Assembly (NCBI GenBank): GCA_022822905.1
Contig: JAJDYE010000026.1
Location: forward strand, 37,854-101,853
Direction: 5' to 3'
Source of the DNA: Acidimicrobiia bacterium
GTDB lineage: Bacteria; Actinomycetota; Acidimicrobiia; Acidimicrobiales; Bin134
DNA: 64,000 nt
Within the stretch, counting starts at the first letter, position 1; each line of letters opens with the position of its first letter. Below the pieces are notes generated by a model that saw only the letters and a list, made by a program, of their open reading frames with translations, had not been told where the DNA came from and did no database searches. This document shows positions 1 through 8,694 of this stretch, in pieces. The position numbers and the translations under genes are program-made.

Positions 1-339
1 CCCCAAGAGCACGTCTTCGTCGGGGAACGCCATCAGGGCCCGGTGCAGCTGCGCGTCGACGAGTTGGCGGAGAACAGTGCTGCGCTTGGAGGTGCGGGCC
101 ACCGAGGCCAGGCCCACCAACACGCTCGGCGTCCCGCCGATGCGCTCCAGGGTGGAGAAGGCGAATCCCCGGAGCTTGCCGTTCTCCCGGGCGGTGGAGA
201 TCAACACCCACTCCTCGGTCTGCTTGGAGAGCAGCCCTACCGAAAAAGGGTTGGGGCCGTCGGCACACATGTCGGCCATTTCGGCCAGCTCAGCGTCGGT
301 GACCGCTGTGCAGTCCTTGGTTTCGACGTCGATTGCCAT
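1..339 (-). CDS. partial conserved protein of unknown function (3' end cut by window edge)
   Basis: The reading frame is open from an ATG at 339 to the window edge (113 codons) with no stop, so the C-terminus lies outside. An AAGGAGG element sits about 11 bases upstream of the ATG. The protein begins MAIDVETKDCTAVTDAELAE and continues with an acidic helix, then alternating strand-like segments (EEWVLISTAREN, RGFAFSTLERIGG, SVLVGLASV). This strand-turn-strand pattern is reminiscent of a GNAT-like fold, but no acetyl-CoA motif is visible, so no function is assigned. It lies 145 bp upstream of the end of dnaE on the same strand and could be co-transcribed with it. Confidence 0.6.
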   Translation of the reverse strand, partial: MAIDVETKDCTAVTDAELAEMADMCADGPNPFSVGLLSKQTEEWVLISTARENGKLRGFAFSTLERIGGTPSVLVGLASVARTSKRSTVLRQLVDAQLHRALMAFPDEDVLLG

Positions 340-484
340 GCGCTGCTCGCCCTCCTTGCTGGCTGGTCCCCCACAGATTTCCGCCCGTGGGCACCCCTAT
401 AGTCCATCAATCGCTCCGGTAGGCGCGCAAACCCGCAGGATTGCAAGGGTTTTCGATGATTGACCGCTTTCGGTAAAACGCCAG

Positions 485-3400
485 CTAGTCGGGCTGCACG
501 GCTATGGCGTTGCTGCCCAGCTCCTCCCGCAGCAGGCCGATCAACCCACTTCCCGTGTCCACTCCGTAGTCCGATGAGAGCTTGATTCCCTTGTCGTCGC
601 CGAGCATCAAGACCACTTCTGACTTCCCCGGATGGCTGGCGAAAATCGACTTGAGGGTATCGATCCGGTCCACGGTCAGCTTTTGGGTGTTGATGTTCAC
701 CTTCAGAGGGCCGAGGCCGTTGGCCCAGTCGGCCCGCACCGGCTCCACCCCGTAGCAGATCAAGTTGGGCTCCTCGTCGCGGTGATCCAGCCGACCCTCT
801 AGAACGACCACCAGATCGTCCTCGATCTTGTGACCGTGCTCTTCCATCGCCCGGGGGAACAGCGTCACCTCCATGGTTCCGTACATATCCTCAAGGTCGA
901 ATGACGCCATCTGGTCGCCTTTTCTGGTCCACCTCTTGCGGAAGTTGCTCACCACCCCGCCCACTTTCACCGAGGCGCCCTCCTCCGCTTCAGCCAGATG
1001 GTCGATCCGATGGGTGGTCTTGCGGGCCAGCACCCCCTCCATGCCCATGATGGGGTGATCGGACACGTACAGCCCGAGCATCTCCCGCTCGGCGGCCAGC
1101 CTCCGAGACTTGTCGAACTCGGTATCGGGAATCTCGATGTCGTCTTGAAAGGCATCGGCACCGCCCTCGTCGAACAGGCTCATCACTCCCTGCTCGCGCT
1201 CTCGCTGCTGCTGTATACCGCGCCGCACGATGGGCTCGAACACGTTCAACAGCCCCTGGCGGGGATGGCCCAGGGAGTCGAAGCTGCCCCCTTTGATGAG
1301 CGCCTCCACGGTCCCCTTGTTCAGCACCAGCGGATCAACCCGCTGGCAGAAGTCGTGGAAGTCGGCGTACGGCCCGTTCTTCTCCCGCTCATCCAAGATC
1401 ATCTGCGCCGCGCCCGCTCCCACGTTGCGGATTGCGGAGAGCCCGAAGGAGATGGACTGCTCGCCGCTGTCGGAGCCGATGGCCGCGAAGTCGGACTGGG
1501 AGCGGTTCACGTCTGGCAGCGTCACCTCGATCCCCCGCTGGCGGCACTCGGCTAGATACACCGCCGCCTTCTCCAGCTTGCTTTTCACGCTGGTCAACAG
1601 CGCGGCCATGTACTCCACCGGATAGTTGGCCTTGAGGAAGGAGCACTGATAGGAGATCAGCCCGTAGCCATAGGAATGGCTCTTGTTGAAGGCGTAGTCG
1701 GCAAACTGCTCGATGATGTCGAATAGCTCGGTGCCCAGCTCCTCGCCGTAGCCGCTCTTCTCGCAGCCGGCTACGAAGGAGTCCCGCTCCTTGGCCATCA
1801 GCGCCCGGTCCTTCTTGCCACAGGCCTTGCGGAGGTTGTCGGCTTCGGCCAGGGTGTAGCCCGCAAACTTCTGGGCCACCCGCATCACGCTCTCCTGGTA
1901 GATCATCAACCCGTAGGTGTCGGACAGGATGTCGGCGGCGTCCTCGTGGAACACCTGCACCGGTTTGCGGTCGTTCTTGCGGTCGGCGTAGTCGTTGTGC
2001 ATGTTGGCCGCCATCGGGCCGGGCCGGTAGAGGGCCACGAGGGCGGCCACGTCGTCGAAACAGGTGGGCTTCAGCGACCGGATCAGCGAGCGCATCGGGC
2101 CGCTCTCCAGCTGGAATATCCCGATGGTCTCCCCCCGACCCAGCATCTCGTAGGTGGCGGCATCGTCCAGCGGCACGTTGTCGATGTCGAAGTCCACGCC
2201 GCGGGACTGCTTGATGAGACCGACGGTGTCCTCGATCACGTCGAGGTTTCGCAGGCCCAAGAAGTCCATCTTGAGCAGCCCGAGATCCTCCACCGCGTGC
2301 ATCTCGTACTGGGTGACGATGGGGGCCTCCTCATAGGACTGCCCCGACGAGGCCTTGCGCTGAATGGGGAGGTGCTCGGTGAGCGGATCCTTGGTGATCA
2401 CCACGGCGGCGGCGTGAATGCTGTCTTGGCGGCGCAGGCCCTCCAGTCCCCGGGCCACATCCACCACCTTGCGGGCGTCCTCGTCGCTCTCGCACATCTC
2501 CCGCAGCTCGGCGGCCGCGGTGTAGCCGTCGGCGAATTCGTCGGTCTTCTCCAGACAGGCCCACAGCGGGGTGTCGCGGCCCAGCACCAGCGGGGGCATG
2601 GCCTTGGCCAGCTTGTCGCCCAGGGCGTAGGGGTAGTTCAGCACCCGGGCGCTGTCGCGCACCGCGGCCCGGGCCTTGATGGTGGAGAAGGTGATGATCT
2701 GGGCCACATGGTCTTCGCCGTACTTGTGGGAGACGTAGCGGATGATCTCGTCGCGGTAGCGGGAGTCAAAGTCCATGTCGATGTCGGGCATGGATACCCG
2801 GGACGGATTGAGGAAGCGCTCAAACAGCAGGTCGTAGCGGATCGGATCCAGATCGGTGATCTGGAGGGAGTAGGCCACGGCGCACCCGGCCGCGCTGCCC
2901 CGGCCCGGCCCCACTCGGATGCCCCGCTCCCGGGCGTAGCGGATCAGGTCCCAGGTGATCAGGAAGTAGGAGGAGAAGCCCATGTCGGAGATGACCTTGA
3001 GCTCATAGGCCAGCCGGTCGGCCACCACATCAGTCAGGGGACTCCCCCACCGGGCTTCGGCCCCCTTCAGGGTCAAGGCTTGGAGATATTCGTCGGCGTT
3101 CTCGTAGTCGTCGGGAATGGGGAAGTCAGGGAGCTGCGGCTTGCCGAACTCGATCTCCACATTAGCTCGCTCCGCAATCAACAGCGTGTTGTCGCAGGCC
3201 GGGATCAGGTCGGAGAATACGTGGCGCATCTCCGCCGCCGTCTTGAGGTAGTGCTCGCTGCCGTCGAACTTCATGCGGTCGGTGTCGCCCACCAGCGAGC
3301 CGGTTTGCACGCACAACAGGGCATCGTGGGACTCGGCGTCGTGTCGATGGGTGTAGTGGCTGTCGTTGGTGGCCAACAGGGGGGCGTTGATCTGGCGGGC

Positions 3401-4021
3401 CAGTTTGATCAGTTCGGGGTTGGTGCGGATCTGCGCATCGATGCCGTGGTCCTGGATCTCCACGAAGAGGTTCTCCTTGCCGAAGATGTCCTGGAGGCGG
3501 GCCGCCTTGGCCACCGCGTCGTCGTAGTCGTCGCGCAGCAGGGCCTGGAGAACGTGGCCCCCCAGACAGCCGGTGGAGCAGATCAGCCCCTCGCTGTGCT
3601 CGGCCAGCAGCTCCCAGTCGAGCCGGGGCTTGTAGTAGTAGCCCTCGAGGAAGGCCCGGCTGGAGAGTTGAATGAGGTTCTTGTAGCCGGTGTTGTTCTC
3701 GGCCAACAGCGTGAGGTGGTAATAGAGCTTGTGTCCGCCCTCAGTGCTGCCCCCGCTGTCGTCGACCCTGCCCCGCCGAGTGGGCCGCTCACTCCGGTTC
3801 TCGTGGGCCATGTAGGCCTCGGTGCCGATGACCGGCTTGATTCCCTCGGAGTGGCACGTCTTGTAGAAGTCGACAACCCCGTACATGTTGCCGTGGTCGG
3901 TCATACCCAGCGCGGGCTGTCCGTCGGCGGCGGCAGCCTTGACCAGATCGCTCACCCGGGAGGCACCGTCGAGGATGGAGTACTCGGTATGGACGTGGAG
4001 GTGGGTGAATGAACTGGACAC
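485..4021 (-). CDS. dnaE: DNA polymerase III subunit alpha
   Basis: This is the catalytic replicative polymerase (1178 aa, normal for actinobacterial DnaE1). The N-terminal PHP domain starts immediately (HLHVHTEYSILDGASRV, then MTDHGNMYG). The polymerase active-site motif PDIDMDFDSRYRDEI is present near residue 415, with GPGRGSAAGCAVAY just before it. A helix-hairpin-helix, an OB-fold region (KVGGVVSNFRKRWTRKGDQM) and a C-terminal domain follow. Translation starts at GTG 4021, preceded by AGGAG about 4 bases upstream. The final residues (AIAVQPD) show no obvious clamp-binding motif, although internal clamp-binding sites are usual in this family. The neighbour downstream in transcription is the partial gene at the window edge. 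Confidence 0.97.
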   Translation of the reverse strand: MSSSFTHLHVHTEYSILDGASRVSDLVKAAAADGQPALGMTDHGNMYGVVDFYKTCHSEGIKPVIGTEAYMAHENRSERPTRRGRVDDSGGSTEGGHKLYYHLTLLAENNTGYKNLIQLSSRAFLEGYYYKPRLDWELLAEHSEGLICSTGCLGGHVLQALLRDDYDDAVAKAARLQDIFGKENLFVEIQDHGIDAQIRTNPELIKLARQINAPLLATNDSHYTHRHDAESHDALLCVQTGSLVGDTDRMKFDGSEHYLKTAAEMRHVFSDLIPACDNTLLIAERANVEIEFGKPQLPDFPIPDDYENADEYLQALTLKGAEARWGSPLTDVVADRLAYELKVISDMGFSSYFLITWDLIRYARERGIRVGPGRGSAAGCAVAYSLQITDLDPIRYDLLFERFLNPSRVSMPDIDMDFDSRYRDEIIRYVSHKYGEDHVAQIITFSTIKARAAVRDSARVLNYPYALGDKLAKAMPPLVLGRDTPLWACLEKTDEFADGYTAAAELREMCESDEDARKVVDVARGLEGLRRQDSIHAAAVVITKDPLTEHLPIQRKASSGQSYEEAPIVTQYEMHAVEDLGLLKMDFLGLRNLDVIEDTVGLIKQSRGVDFDIDNVPLDDAATYEMLGRGETIGIFQLESGPMRSLIRSLKPTCFDDVAALVALYRPGPMAANMHNDYADRKNDRKPVQVFHEDAADILSDTYGLMIYQESVMRVAQKFAGYTLAEADNLRKACGKKDRALMAKERDSFVAGCEKSGYGEELGTELFDIIEQFADYAFNKSHSYGYGLISYQCSFLKANYPVEYMAALLTSVKSKLEKAAVYLAECRQRGIEVTLPDVNRSQSDFAAIGSDSGEQSISFGLSAIRNVGAGAAQMILDEREKNGPYADFHDFCQRVDPLVLNKGTVEALIKGGSFDSLGHPRQGLLNVFEPIVRRGIQQQREREQGVMSLFDEGGADAFQDDIEIPDTEFDKSRRLAAEREMLGLYVSDHPIMGMEGVLARKTTHRIDHLAEAEEGASVKVGGVVSNFRKRWTRKGDQMASFDLEDMYGTMEVTLFPRAMEEHGHKIEDDLVVVLEGRLDHRDEEPNLICYGVEPVRADWANGLGPLKVNINTQKLTVDRIDTLKSIFASHPGKSEVVLMLGDDKGIKLSSDYGVDTGSGLIGLLREELGSNAIAVQPD

Positions 4022-4150
4022 AGCACTCCTGTGGACAATCTGTGGCTGGGTTGTGGAAAACTACAGAGTTGTAGTTTCCGACCATACCAAGACGGGAGGG
4101 CCCATGCTCGTCTCCCGAGAATTCCCGCGTTTTCCCTGGTTGTTGGACTG

Positions 4151-4654
4151 TTAGAGATACGTTCCCGGTGCTTTGTCGTGCGGGAGGCGGGCGGCGCCGG
4201 GGGGAAGTTCGGCGCGGATGTTGGCCAGCTGCTGCTGCGCCGACACCTGTTGGGCGAACAGAGCAGCCTGGATGCCCTGGATGAGGCCCTCCAGCCAGCC
4301 CACCAGCTGGGCCTTCGCCACCTGGAGCTCGGCTTGGCTGGGAGGGTGGTCTTCGGGGAAGGGCAGGATCAGGCGGTCGAGCTCCTCATTGAGGTCGGGC
4401 GACAGAGCGGAGCCCAGCTCTTCGATCGAGGTTTCGTAGATCTCTCTCAGCCGGTCGCGGCTCGACTCGTCGAGGGAGGCGTCGCGCACCTCGTCCAAGA
4501 GCTGCTTCATCATCGTGCCCACCCTCATGACCTTGGCCGGCTGCTCGATGGCCTCCCGGGCCGATGCGAGCTCCGCCGGGTCGCCGTCGACGGGCGGCGT
4601 CTCGTGGACGATCTCCGCAGGCTCAGCCGATGCCGGCTGACCGGTGTCTGACAT
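4151..4654 (-). CDS. bpa: bacterial proteasome activator (Bpa/PafE family)
   Basis: This 167-residue protein matches the Bpa family (DUF2587), ring-forming ATP-independent activators that open the actinobacterial 20S proteasome gate. The core helices read MKQLLDEVRDASLDESSRDR, then EIYETSIEELGSALSPDLNEELDRL, then a long helix ending AALFAQQVSAQQQLANIRAEL. The C-terminus is APGTYL. A terminal G-x-Y-L is the motif by which mycobacterial Bpa (GQYL) docks into the 20S alpha pockets, so proteasome engagement is inferred. The start at ATG 4654 (MSDTGQPASAEP) was chosen because it opens an acidic disordered leader typical of the family. A second copy of the start region lies 43 bp upstream. No proteasome core gene is in the window. 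Confidence 0.88.
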   Translation of the reverse strand: MSDTGQPASAEPAEIVHETPPVDGDPAELASAREAIEQPAKVMRVGTMMKQLLDEVRDASLDESSRDRLREIYETSIEELGSALSPDLNEELDRLILPFPEDHPPSQAELQVAKAQLVGWLEGLIQGIQAALFAQQVSAQQQLANIRAELPPGAARLPHDKAPGTYL

Positions 4655-4706
4655 GGCTGGAAACCTACCCTCTGGCCAACTGACCGGTGTCTGACATGGC
4701 TGGAAA
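4637..4706. repeat. 27-bp direct repeat spanning the bpa start codon
   Basis: A 27-bp exact repeat beginning CTGACCGGTGTCTGACATGG occurs at 4637-4663 and 4680-4706, spaced 43 bp. On the minus strand each copy contains ATGTCAGACACCGGTCAG. The copy at 4654 starts bpa. The upstream copy (ATG 4697) reads MSDTGQLARG and then hits TAG, giving a ten-codon minicistron. The two copies differ just outside the repeat, which suggests a local tandem duplication followed by divergence. Confidence 0.8.
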
Positions 4707-4739
4707 TTTACCCGCCCACCGGCGAGTTCGGGCACATCC

Positions 4740-5927
4740 TCAGGCGCGGGTGCCGAACGCGGCCAGGCAGGGAACCAACATCTCCGCCGACGTCAGCGAG
4801 CCATGGCGGCCCAGCAGCTCAAACGTGGGCCGGCCCCCTCCCCCGGTTTGGCTCTGAGGCACGGGCTTGGGCTCCACGAAGGCCACCGGGTCGCAGGGCA
4901 CCAGGGCCACGTCGCCCATCCGAGAACGGGCCTCCGGCCCCACATGGGGACCGAACCAGCCCTCGTCCAGCACCTGCTGGCGGTTTACCACCAGGCCATG
5001 GCGGCCATAGCGCTCGGAAGCCGCGTCCAGAAGCTCGCCGGCTCGCCCAGGACGGGCGTGGAGCCAGCGGAATCGAGCCTCTCCCGAGGTGACCGCGGTG
5101 AGGGCGAGAACGTCGCGGGCCAGCTCCACCTTGTTCTCGCCCACCATGACCTGACCGTGGTCGGACACCACCAGCAGCGCCGCCTCTGGGGGCAGCACGG
5201 CCAGGATCTGGGCCACCAGGCGGTCGACTTCTGCGAACTCGGCGTCCAAGTAGGGGCCGAACCCGTACTCGTGAGCAATCCGGTCGGGCCCGTCATAGTA
5301 GGCGTAAACGAGCGGCTCACCCTCCTCCACCAGCTTCTGCACCTCTACGGCGATGGAGCTGGTCAGCTTGTACCCCCTGTGGTCCACCCCGTCGAGATGG
5401 GCCCGGGTGAAGCCGGTTCCCCGGAATTCGCTGCGGCCCACTGCCGGCACCCGGCGCCCGAAGAAGGCGGGTCGGGGTTGGACCTGCTCGGGCACGAGGG
5501 ACTTGCGGGCATCAGACGGTTTGGCGCCCGCAGTCCACCGCAGGGCGTTGAGCACCTGCCCCTGGATGTAGATCTGGTAGCCGATCAGGCCGTGCTCGCC
5601 TGGCGTCGCCCCGGTGACCAGCGATGTCAGGGCCGTGGTAGTGGTGGTCGGGGCCACCGTGGTGATGGGACCTCCTTCCATGGCCGACATCACCGGGGTC
5701 AGCTCGGCCCGGTCTTGGAGCTGCTCCCACCCCATCCCGTCGATCAGCAACAGCACCACTGCCTTGGCCTCACGGATTGGATCGGGCAGCCAATGGGCGG
5801 CATCGGGCGGGCCGAGCAGGGCCGGCACCACATTGCTCAGGCAAGACTCCCGGTAGTCGGGCAGCACCGGAAAGCCGGTGATCCCACCGCTGGCTGCTGG
5901 GGTGCTGTGCTGGCTTGGGCTTCCCAT
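4740..5927 (-). CDS. alkaline-phosphatase-superfamily phosphodiesterase / nucleotide pyrophosphatase
   Basis: This 395-residue enzyme belongs to the type I phosphodiesterase/nucleotide pyrophosphatase family. The metal ligand motif LLLIDGMGWEQL (about residue 60) is followed by a threonine-rich nucleophile segment TTVAPTTTTTALTSLVTG. Further metal-binding motifs are DGPDRIAHEYG, VVSDHGQV and GRHGSL near the end. There is no signal peptide, so it is probably cytoplasmic. Members hydrolyse phosphodiester or phosphonate bonds and the substrate cannot be read from sequence. It is divergent from the Rrf2 regulator at 5988 with a shared 60-bp intergenic region, so regulation by that protein is possible but not shown. 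Confidence 0.88.
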   Translation of the reverse strand: MGSPSQHSTPAASGGITGFPVLPDYRESCLSNVVPALLGPPDAAHWLPDPIREAKAVVLLLIDGMGWEQLQDRAELTPVMSAMEGGPITTVAPTTTTTALTSLVTGATPGEHGLIGYQIYIQGQVLNALRWTAGAKPSDARKSLVPEQVQPRPAFFGRRVPAVGRSEFRGTGFTRAHLDGVDHRGYKLTSSIAVEVQKLVEEGEPLVYAYYDGPDRIAHEYGFGPYLDAEFAEVDRLVAQILAVLPPEAALLVVSDHGQVMVGENKVELARDVLALTAVTSGEARFRWLHARPGRAGELLDAASERYGRHGLVVNRQQVLDEGWFGPHVGPEARSRMGDVALVPCDPVAFVEPKPVPQSQTGGGGRPTFELLGRHGSLTSAEMLVPCLAAFGTRA

Positions 5928-5987
5928 TCGGCATTCAAACTATCGGCTCAACCATGCGGGGAAGATTGAGAAGTAGTGTGATGGCTC

Positions 5988-6431
5988 GTGAGGGTGTCGA
6001 CTCGAGGTGACTACGCCAGCCGGGCGCTGCTGTCTCTGGCCTTGCACCCCGACGAGTCCGGTCCCACCTCGGCCCGAGACATCGCCGAGCGCACCGGACT
6101 CCCCCAGCCCTATCTGGAGCAGATTCTCCAAGCGCTAAAGGGCGCCGGTCTGGTGCGCTCCAAGCGGGGCGCGGGTGGTGGCTACGCCCTGGCCCGACCG
6201 GCCTCCGAGATCAAGTTGAGCGAGATAGTGAGCGCGGTGGACGGGCCCATTGTGCTGGGCGACTTCGGCCAGCCCCATAGTGACGGCGCCTGCGATCACG
6301 AGGGCCAATGCGTGCTGCTGGCCATCTGGACCCACGTGGGCGACATCATGCACGACCTGCTGAGCGACTACTCATTGGACGACATTGCCAAAGCGGCACG
6401 CGGCCTCCTTCCCTGGCCGGGGTCCGACTGA
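5988..6431 (+). CDS. Rrf2-family transcriptional regulator
   Basis: This 147-residue protein has the Rrf2 winged helix at its N-terminus (STRGDYASRALLSLALH, then RDIAERTGLPQPYLEQILQALKGAGLVRSKRGAGGGYALARP). In IscR, RsrR and NsrR the region after the wing carries three cysteines that bind an Fe-S cluster. Here only two are seen (GACDHEGQC) and the third is absent, so the cluster ligation differs or the protein acts without one. Translation starts at GTG 5988. Rrf2 proteins often control Fe-S genes, and a SUF system lies 30 kb away, but a link is only speculation. The gene ends 7 bp from convergent rluA. Confidence 0.9.
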   Translation: MRVSTRGDYASRALLSLALHPDESGPTSARDIAERTGLPQPYLEQILQALKGAGLVRSKRGAGGGYALARPASEIKLSEIVSAVDGPIVLGDFGQPHSDGACDHEGQCVLLAIWTHVGDIMHDLLSDYSLDDIAKAARGLLPWPGSD

Positions 6432-6438
6432 CTCCCGC

Positions 6439-7392
6439 CTACCCGCAGAGAAGCCGGTAGAGGCGGGAGAAGTCCTCAGGGGGATCCACCTGAAATCGGA
6501 GCTGCTCGCCTGTGTCGGGATGGGCAAAGCCCAGGGTGTGGGCATGAAGAAGGGGGCGGTTGATGCCGGGGGCATCGGGGCCGCCGTAGAGGTCGTCACC
6601 CAGAACCGGGTGGCCGATGGCAGCCAAGTGAACCCTGATCTGATGGGTGCGCCCGGTTTCCAGTTGCAGCTCCAGGCGTGCAGCGTCGAACGGCACCGAC
6701 TCTTCAGTTGGCTCGGTGGGGGCGGGCATGCGAGCGGTTACCTTGTAGTGGGTGCGGGCCGGCCGGCCGTCGGCGGTCACCGTCATCTTGATGGGATGGC
6801 GAGTGGAGCGTCCCACGGGGGCGTCGATCACCCCCCGATCGTCGGCCGGCATCCCGCTCACCAGGGCCACATAGCCCCGATGCACCTCCCGCCGGCCCAG
6901 CGCGGCGGTGAGGGCCTCGTAGCTGCGCTGGGTGCGGGCCACCATCAGCAGCCCTGAAGTGCCTCGGTCGAGCCGGTGGACAATGCCGGGGCGCTCCGGC
7001 TCTCCCACGCCGGTGATCTCAGGAAACCGGGCCAGCAATCCGTTCACCATCGTCCCCGTCGCGTGGCCCGATCCGGGGTGCACCACCAGATCGGCCGGTT
7101 TGCTCACCACGATTACCCATTCATCGGCATGGACTACGTTCAACTCCACCTCGGGATCGGGCCCTGGTGGCGGCTGCCCCGTGGCCGGTGCCTCGGAAAG
7201 CCGGATCTGGTCCCCCGACACCAGCCGCTGCGACCGGCTTGCCGCCGGAGTGCCGTTGACTTCCACCATCTGCTGGTCGATCAACCGGGCGGCCTCGGCC
7301 CGGCTGCACTCCCAGACCAGCGCCACCACTCGGTCGAGGCGCTCGCCGGTCAACGCGTCGGGAACAACCCCGTCAGGGCCCATCGGGCTCAT
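6439..7392 (-). CDS. RluA-family 23S rRNA pseudouridine synthase
   Basis: This 317-residue protein has an N-terminal S4-like RNA-binding domain (ERLDRVVALVWECSRAEAARL with EVNG and SGDQIRL) and the RluA catalytic motif HRLDRGTSGLLMVAR with the essential aspartate. C-terminal motifs LETGRTHQIRVHLAAIGHP and DDLYGG are typical of the RluA/RluD group. The target uridines are probably in large-subunit rRNA, as for RluD, but cannot be read from sequence. The start codon lies inside the last codons of lspA (20-bp overlap), so the two are translationally coupled. The same lspA-rluA pair is common in actinobacteria. Confidence 0.93.
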   Translation of the reverse strand: MSPMGPDGVVPDALTGERLDRVVALVWECSRAEAARLIDQQMVEVNGTPAASRSQRLVSGDQIRLSEAPATGQPPPGPDPEVELNVVHADEWVIVVSKPADLVVHPGSGHATGTMVNGLLARFPEITGVGEPERPGIVHRLDRGTSGLLMVARTQRSYEALTAALGRREVHRGYVALVSGMPADDRGVIDAPVGRSTRHPIKMTVTADGRPARTHYKVTARMPAPTEPTEESVPFDAARLELQLETGRTHQIRVHLAAIGHPVLGDDLYGGPDAPGINRPLLHAHTLGFAHPDTGEQLRFQVDPPEDFSRLYRLLCG

Positions 7393-7990
7393 CGGACTCT
7401 CCGAAGCCGCCGGGCTCTCCGGGCTGATTGAACTCTCCTAACCCACCGGGCTCTCGCAGCTCATCAGCCTCATCAACAGCTTGGGTTTGGCGGTAGCGGG
7501 GAGCAATCAGCACCAGGATGATCCCGGCCACCACGATGGCGGAGTCGGCCGCGTTGAACACCGGCCACCACTGGAGATCGATGAAGTCGACCACGGCCCC
7601 GCCCAGGAACCCGTCACCCGCCCGTACCGCCCTGTCGGCCAGATTGCCGATGGCGCCGCCCAGCACCATGCCCAGAAGCACCGGCGGCATCGACAGCCGA
7701 CGACCCCCCCAACTAGCCCATGCCACCACGATCACAAACAACAGGGCCACCACGGCGATCACGGTGTCCCAGTCTTGGGCCAGGCCGAAGGCGGCGCCGG
7801 TGTTGTAAACCAGATTGAGCCGCAGCGTCCACACCAGATCGATGGTCCGGTTTTCCAACGTCTCCAGCGCCCACCACTTGGTTAGCTGGTCGATGGCGAC
7901 TACTAGCGCAGCCACCCCCAGAAATACCAGGTTGTGGCGACGACGAGACCGGTGATCTTCGTCAATCGAAGCTGCTATCTCAGAATCCAC
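7373..7990 (-). CDS. lspA: lipoprotein signal peptidase (signal peptidase II)
   Basis: LspA is the membrane aspartyl peptidase that removes signal peptides from prolipoproteins. Four hydrophobic segments are visible (LVFLGVAALVVAIDQLTKWW, VIAVVALLFVIVVAWASW, PPVLLGMVLGGAIGNLADR and AIVVAGIILVLIA). The catalytic aspartates lie in GGAIGNLADRAVR and VFNAADSAI, and NTGAAFGLA is conserved. After the last membrane helix there is an acidic Gly/Pro-rich tail (about 40 residues, GEFNQPGEPGGFGESDEPDG) that is unusual. The start is taken at GTG 7990, overlapping the end of the dksA-like gene by 11 bp, but an upstream in-frame start at 8032 is possible. The lipoprotein at 60.8 kb is a plausible substrate. 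Confidence 0.93.
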   Translation of the reverse strand: MDSEIAASIDEDHRSRRRHNLVFLGVAALVVAIDQLTKWWALETLENRTIDLVWTLRLNLVYNTGAAFGLAQDWDTVIAVVALLFVIVVAWASWGGRRLSMPPVLLGMVLGGAIGNLADRAVRAGDGFLGGAVVDFIDLQWWPVFNAADSAIVVAGIILVLIAPRYRQTQAVDEADELREPGGLGEFNQPGEPGGFGESDEPDGP

Positions 7991-8525
7991 CGGCTTTGTG
8001 CTCAACCCGCTCCGCGGCCCACGGAATGGCATTCAGCCGCTGGCGGGGAATCGGCTTGCCCGACACCAGGCAGATGCCATAGGTGCCGCTATCGATCCGG
8101 GCCAACGCGGCGTCGATCTGGTCGACGGCCGCTCGGGCGTGAGCACTGAGGGCCAGATCCCGTTCCCGCTCCACCGCCAAGGTGTCGCCCTCACCCGACT
8201 CTTCGTCGAATTGGACATCGCCCGGCTCCCGCTCTTCCACCAGGGAATCGGCCTCGGCCTTGAGCCTCGTAGCCGAGGTGATGTAGCGGCTGCGCTCTTC
8301 CAAGAGCAGATCGCGCTGCTTGTCGAGATACTTCTTGTCGAACAGCGGCTTCTTGGCCGTGGACTTGGCCGCCGGCTTGCTCGCAGTTTTGGCCGTGGAT
8401 TTGGCCGCGGGCTTCTTCGCCGCAGATTTGGCCGCCGTCTTGCTCGCAGCCGACTTGGCGGTGCTGGCTGCCTTCTTTGCCGGCTTCTTGGCCGGAGGCT
8501 TGCGAGCGGTCTTCTTGGCGGTCAT
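7980..8525 (-). CDS. DksA/TraR-like protein with Lys/Ala-rich N-terminal tail
   Basis: About 60 residues of a repetitive Lys/Ala/Pro tail (AKKPAKK and AAKSTAK style repeats, histone H1-like) precede a DksA/TraR domain: a coiled coil (KYLDKQRDLLLEERSRYITS), a linker with acidic DVQFDEESGEGD, and a C-terminal ARIDSGTYGICLVSGKPIPR segment. In zinc-bearing DksA the last part is a four-cysteine finger. Only one cysteine remains here, so zinc binding is unlikely. The family modulates RNA polymerase through the secondary channel, and the basic tail suggests added DNA or RNA binding. ATG 8525 is the favoured start (a GTG at 8549 is in frame). The gene lies directly upstream of lspA, as in Streptomyces. 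Confidence 0.88.
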   Translation of the reverse strand: MTAKKTARKPPAKKPAKKAASTAKSAASKTAAKSAAKKPAAKSTAKTASKPAAKSTAKKPLFDKKYLDKQRDLLLEERSRYITSATRLKAEADSLVEEREPGDVQFDEESGEGDTLAVERERDLALSAHARAAVDQIDAALARIDSGTYGICLVSGKPIPRQRLNAIPWAAERVEHKAGGF

Positions 8526-8694
8526 TGCAGGCGGGAGTGTAGCCGCCACCGCCGCGGATTACTGCCAAATGGTCTGAGAACGGCTTAACCCGGATTGCTC
8601 CCAAATGGCGCAATCGAGCTGAGAGCGGCATAACGATGTCTGGACCGAGATGGGAACGGGTTATTTTTGTTTTCCCAGTATGCCTGGAGGCCCG

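Noticed and set aside
1946..4012. Long plus-strand open frame opposite dnaE (688 codons)
   Set aside because: It has His/Val/Gly-rich composition typical of the complement of a high-GC gene, no recognisable domain, and lies wholly within dnaE.
5988..6431. Rrf2 protein as the SUF regulator (IscR/SufR-like)
   Set aside because: It is 30 kb from the SUF genes, one of the three cluster cysteines is missing, and no shared operator was found.
8550..8694. T-box riboswitch upstream of ileS
   Set aside because: I looked for the T-box core sequence and specifier loop but found no convincing match; the region is too short for most T-box leaders.
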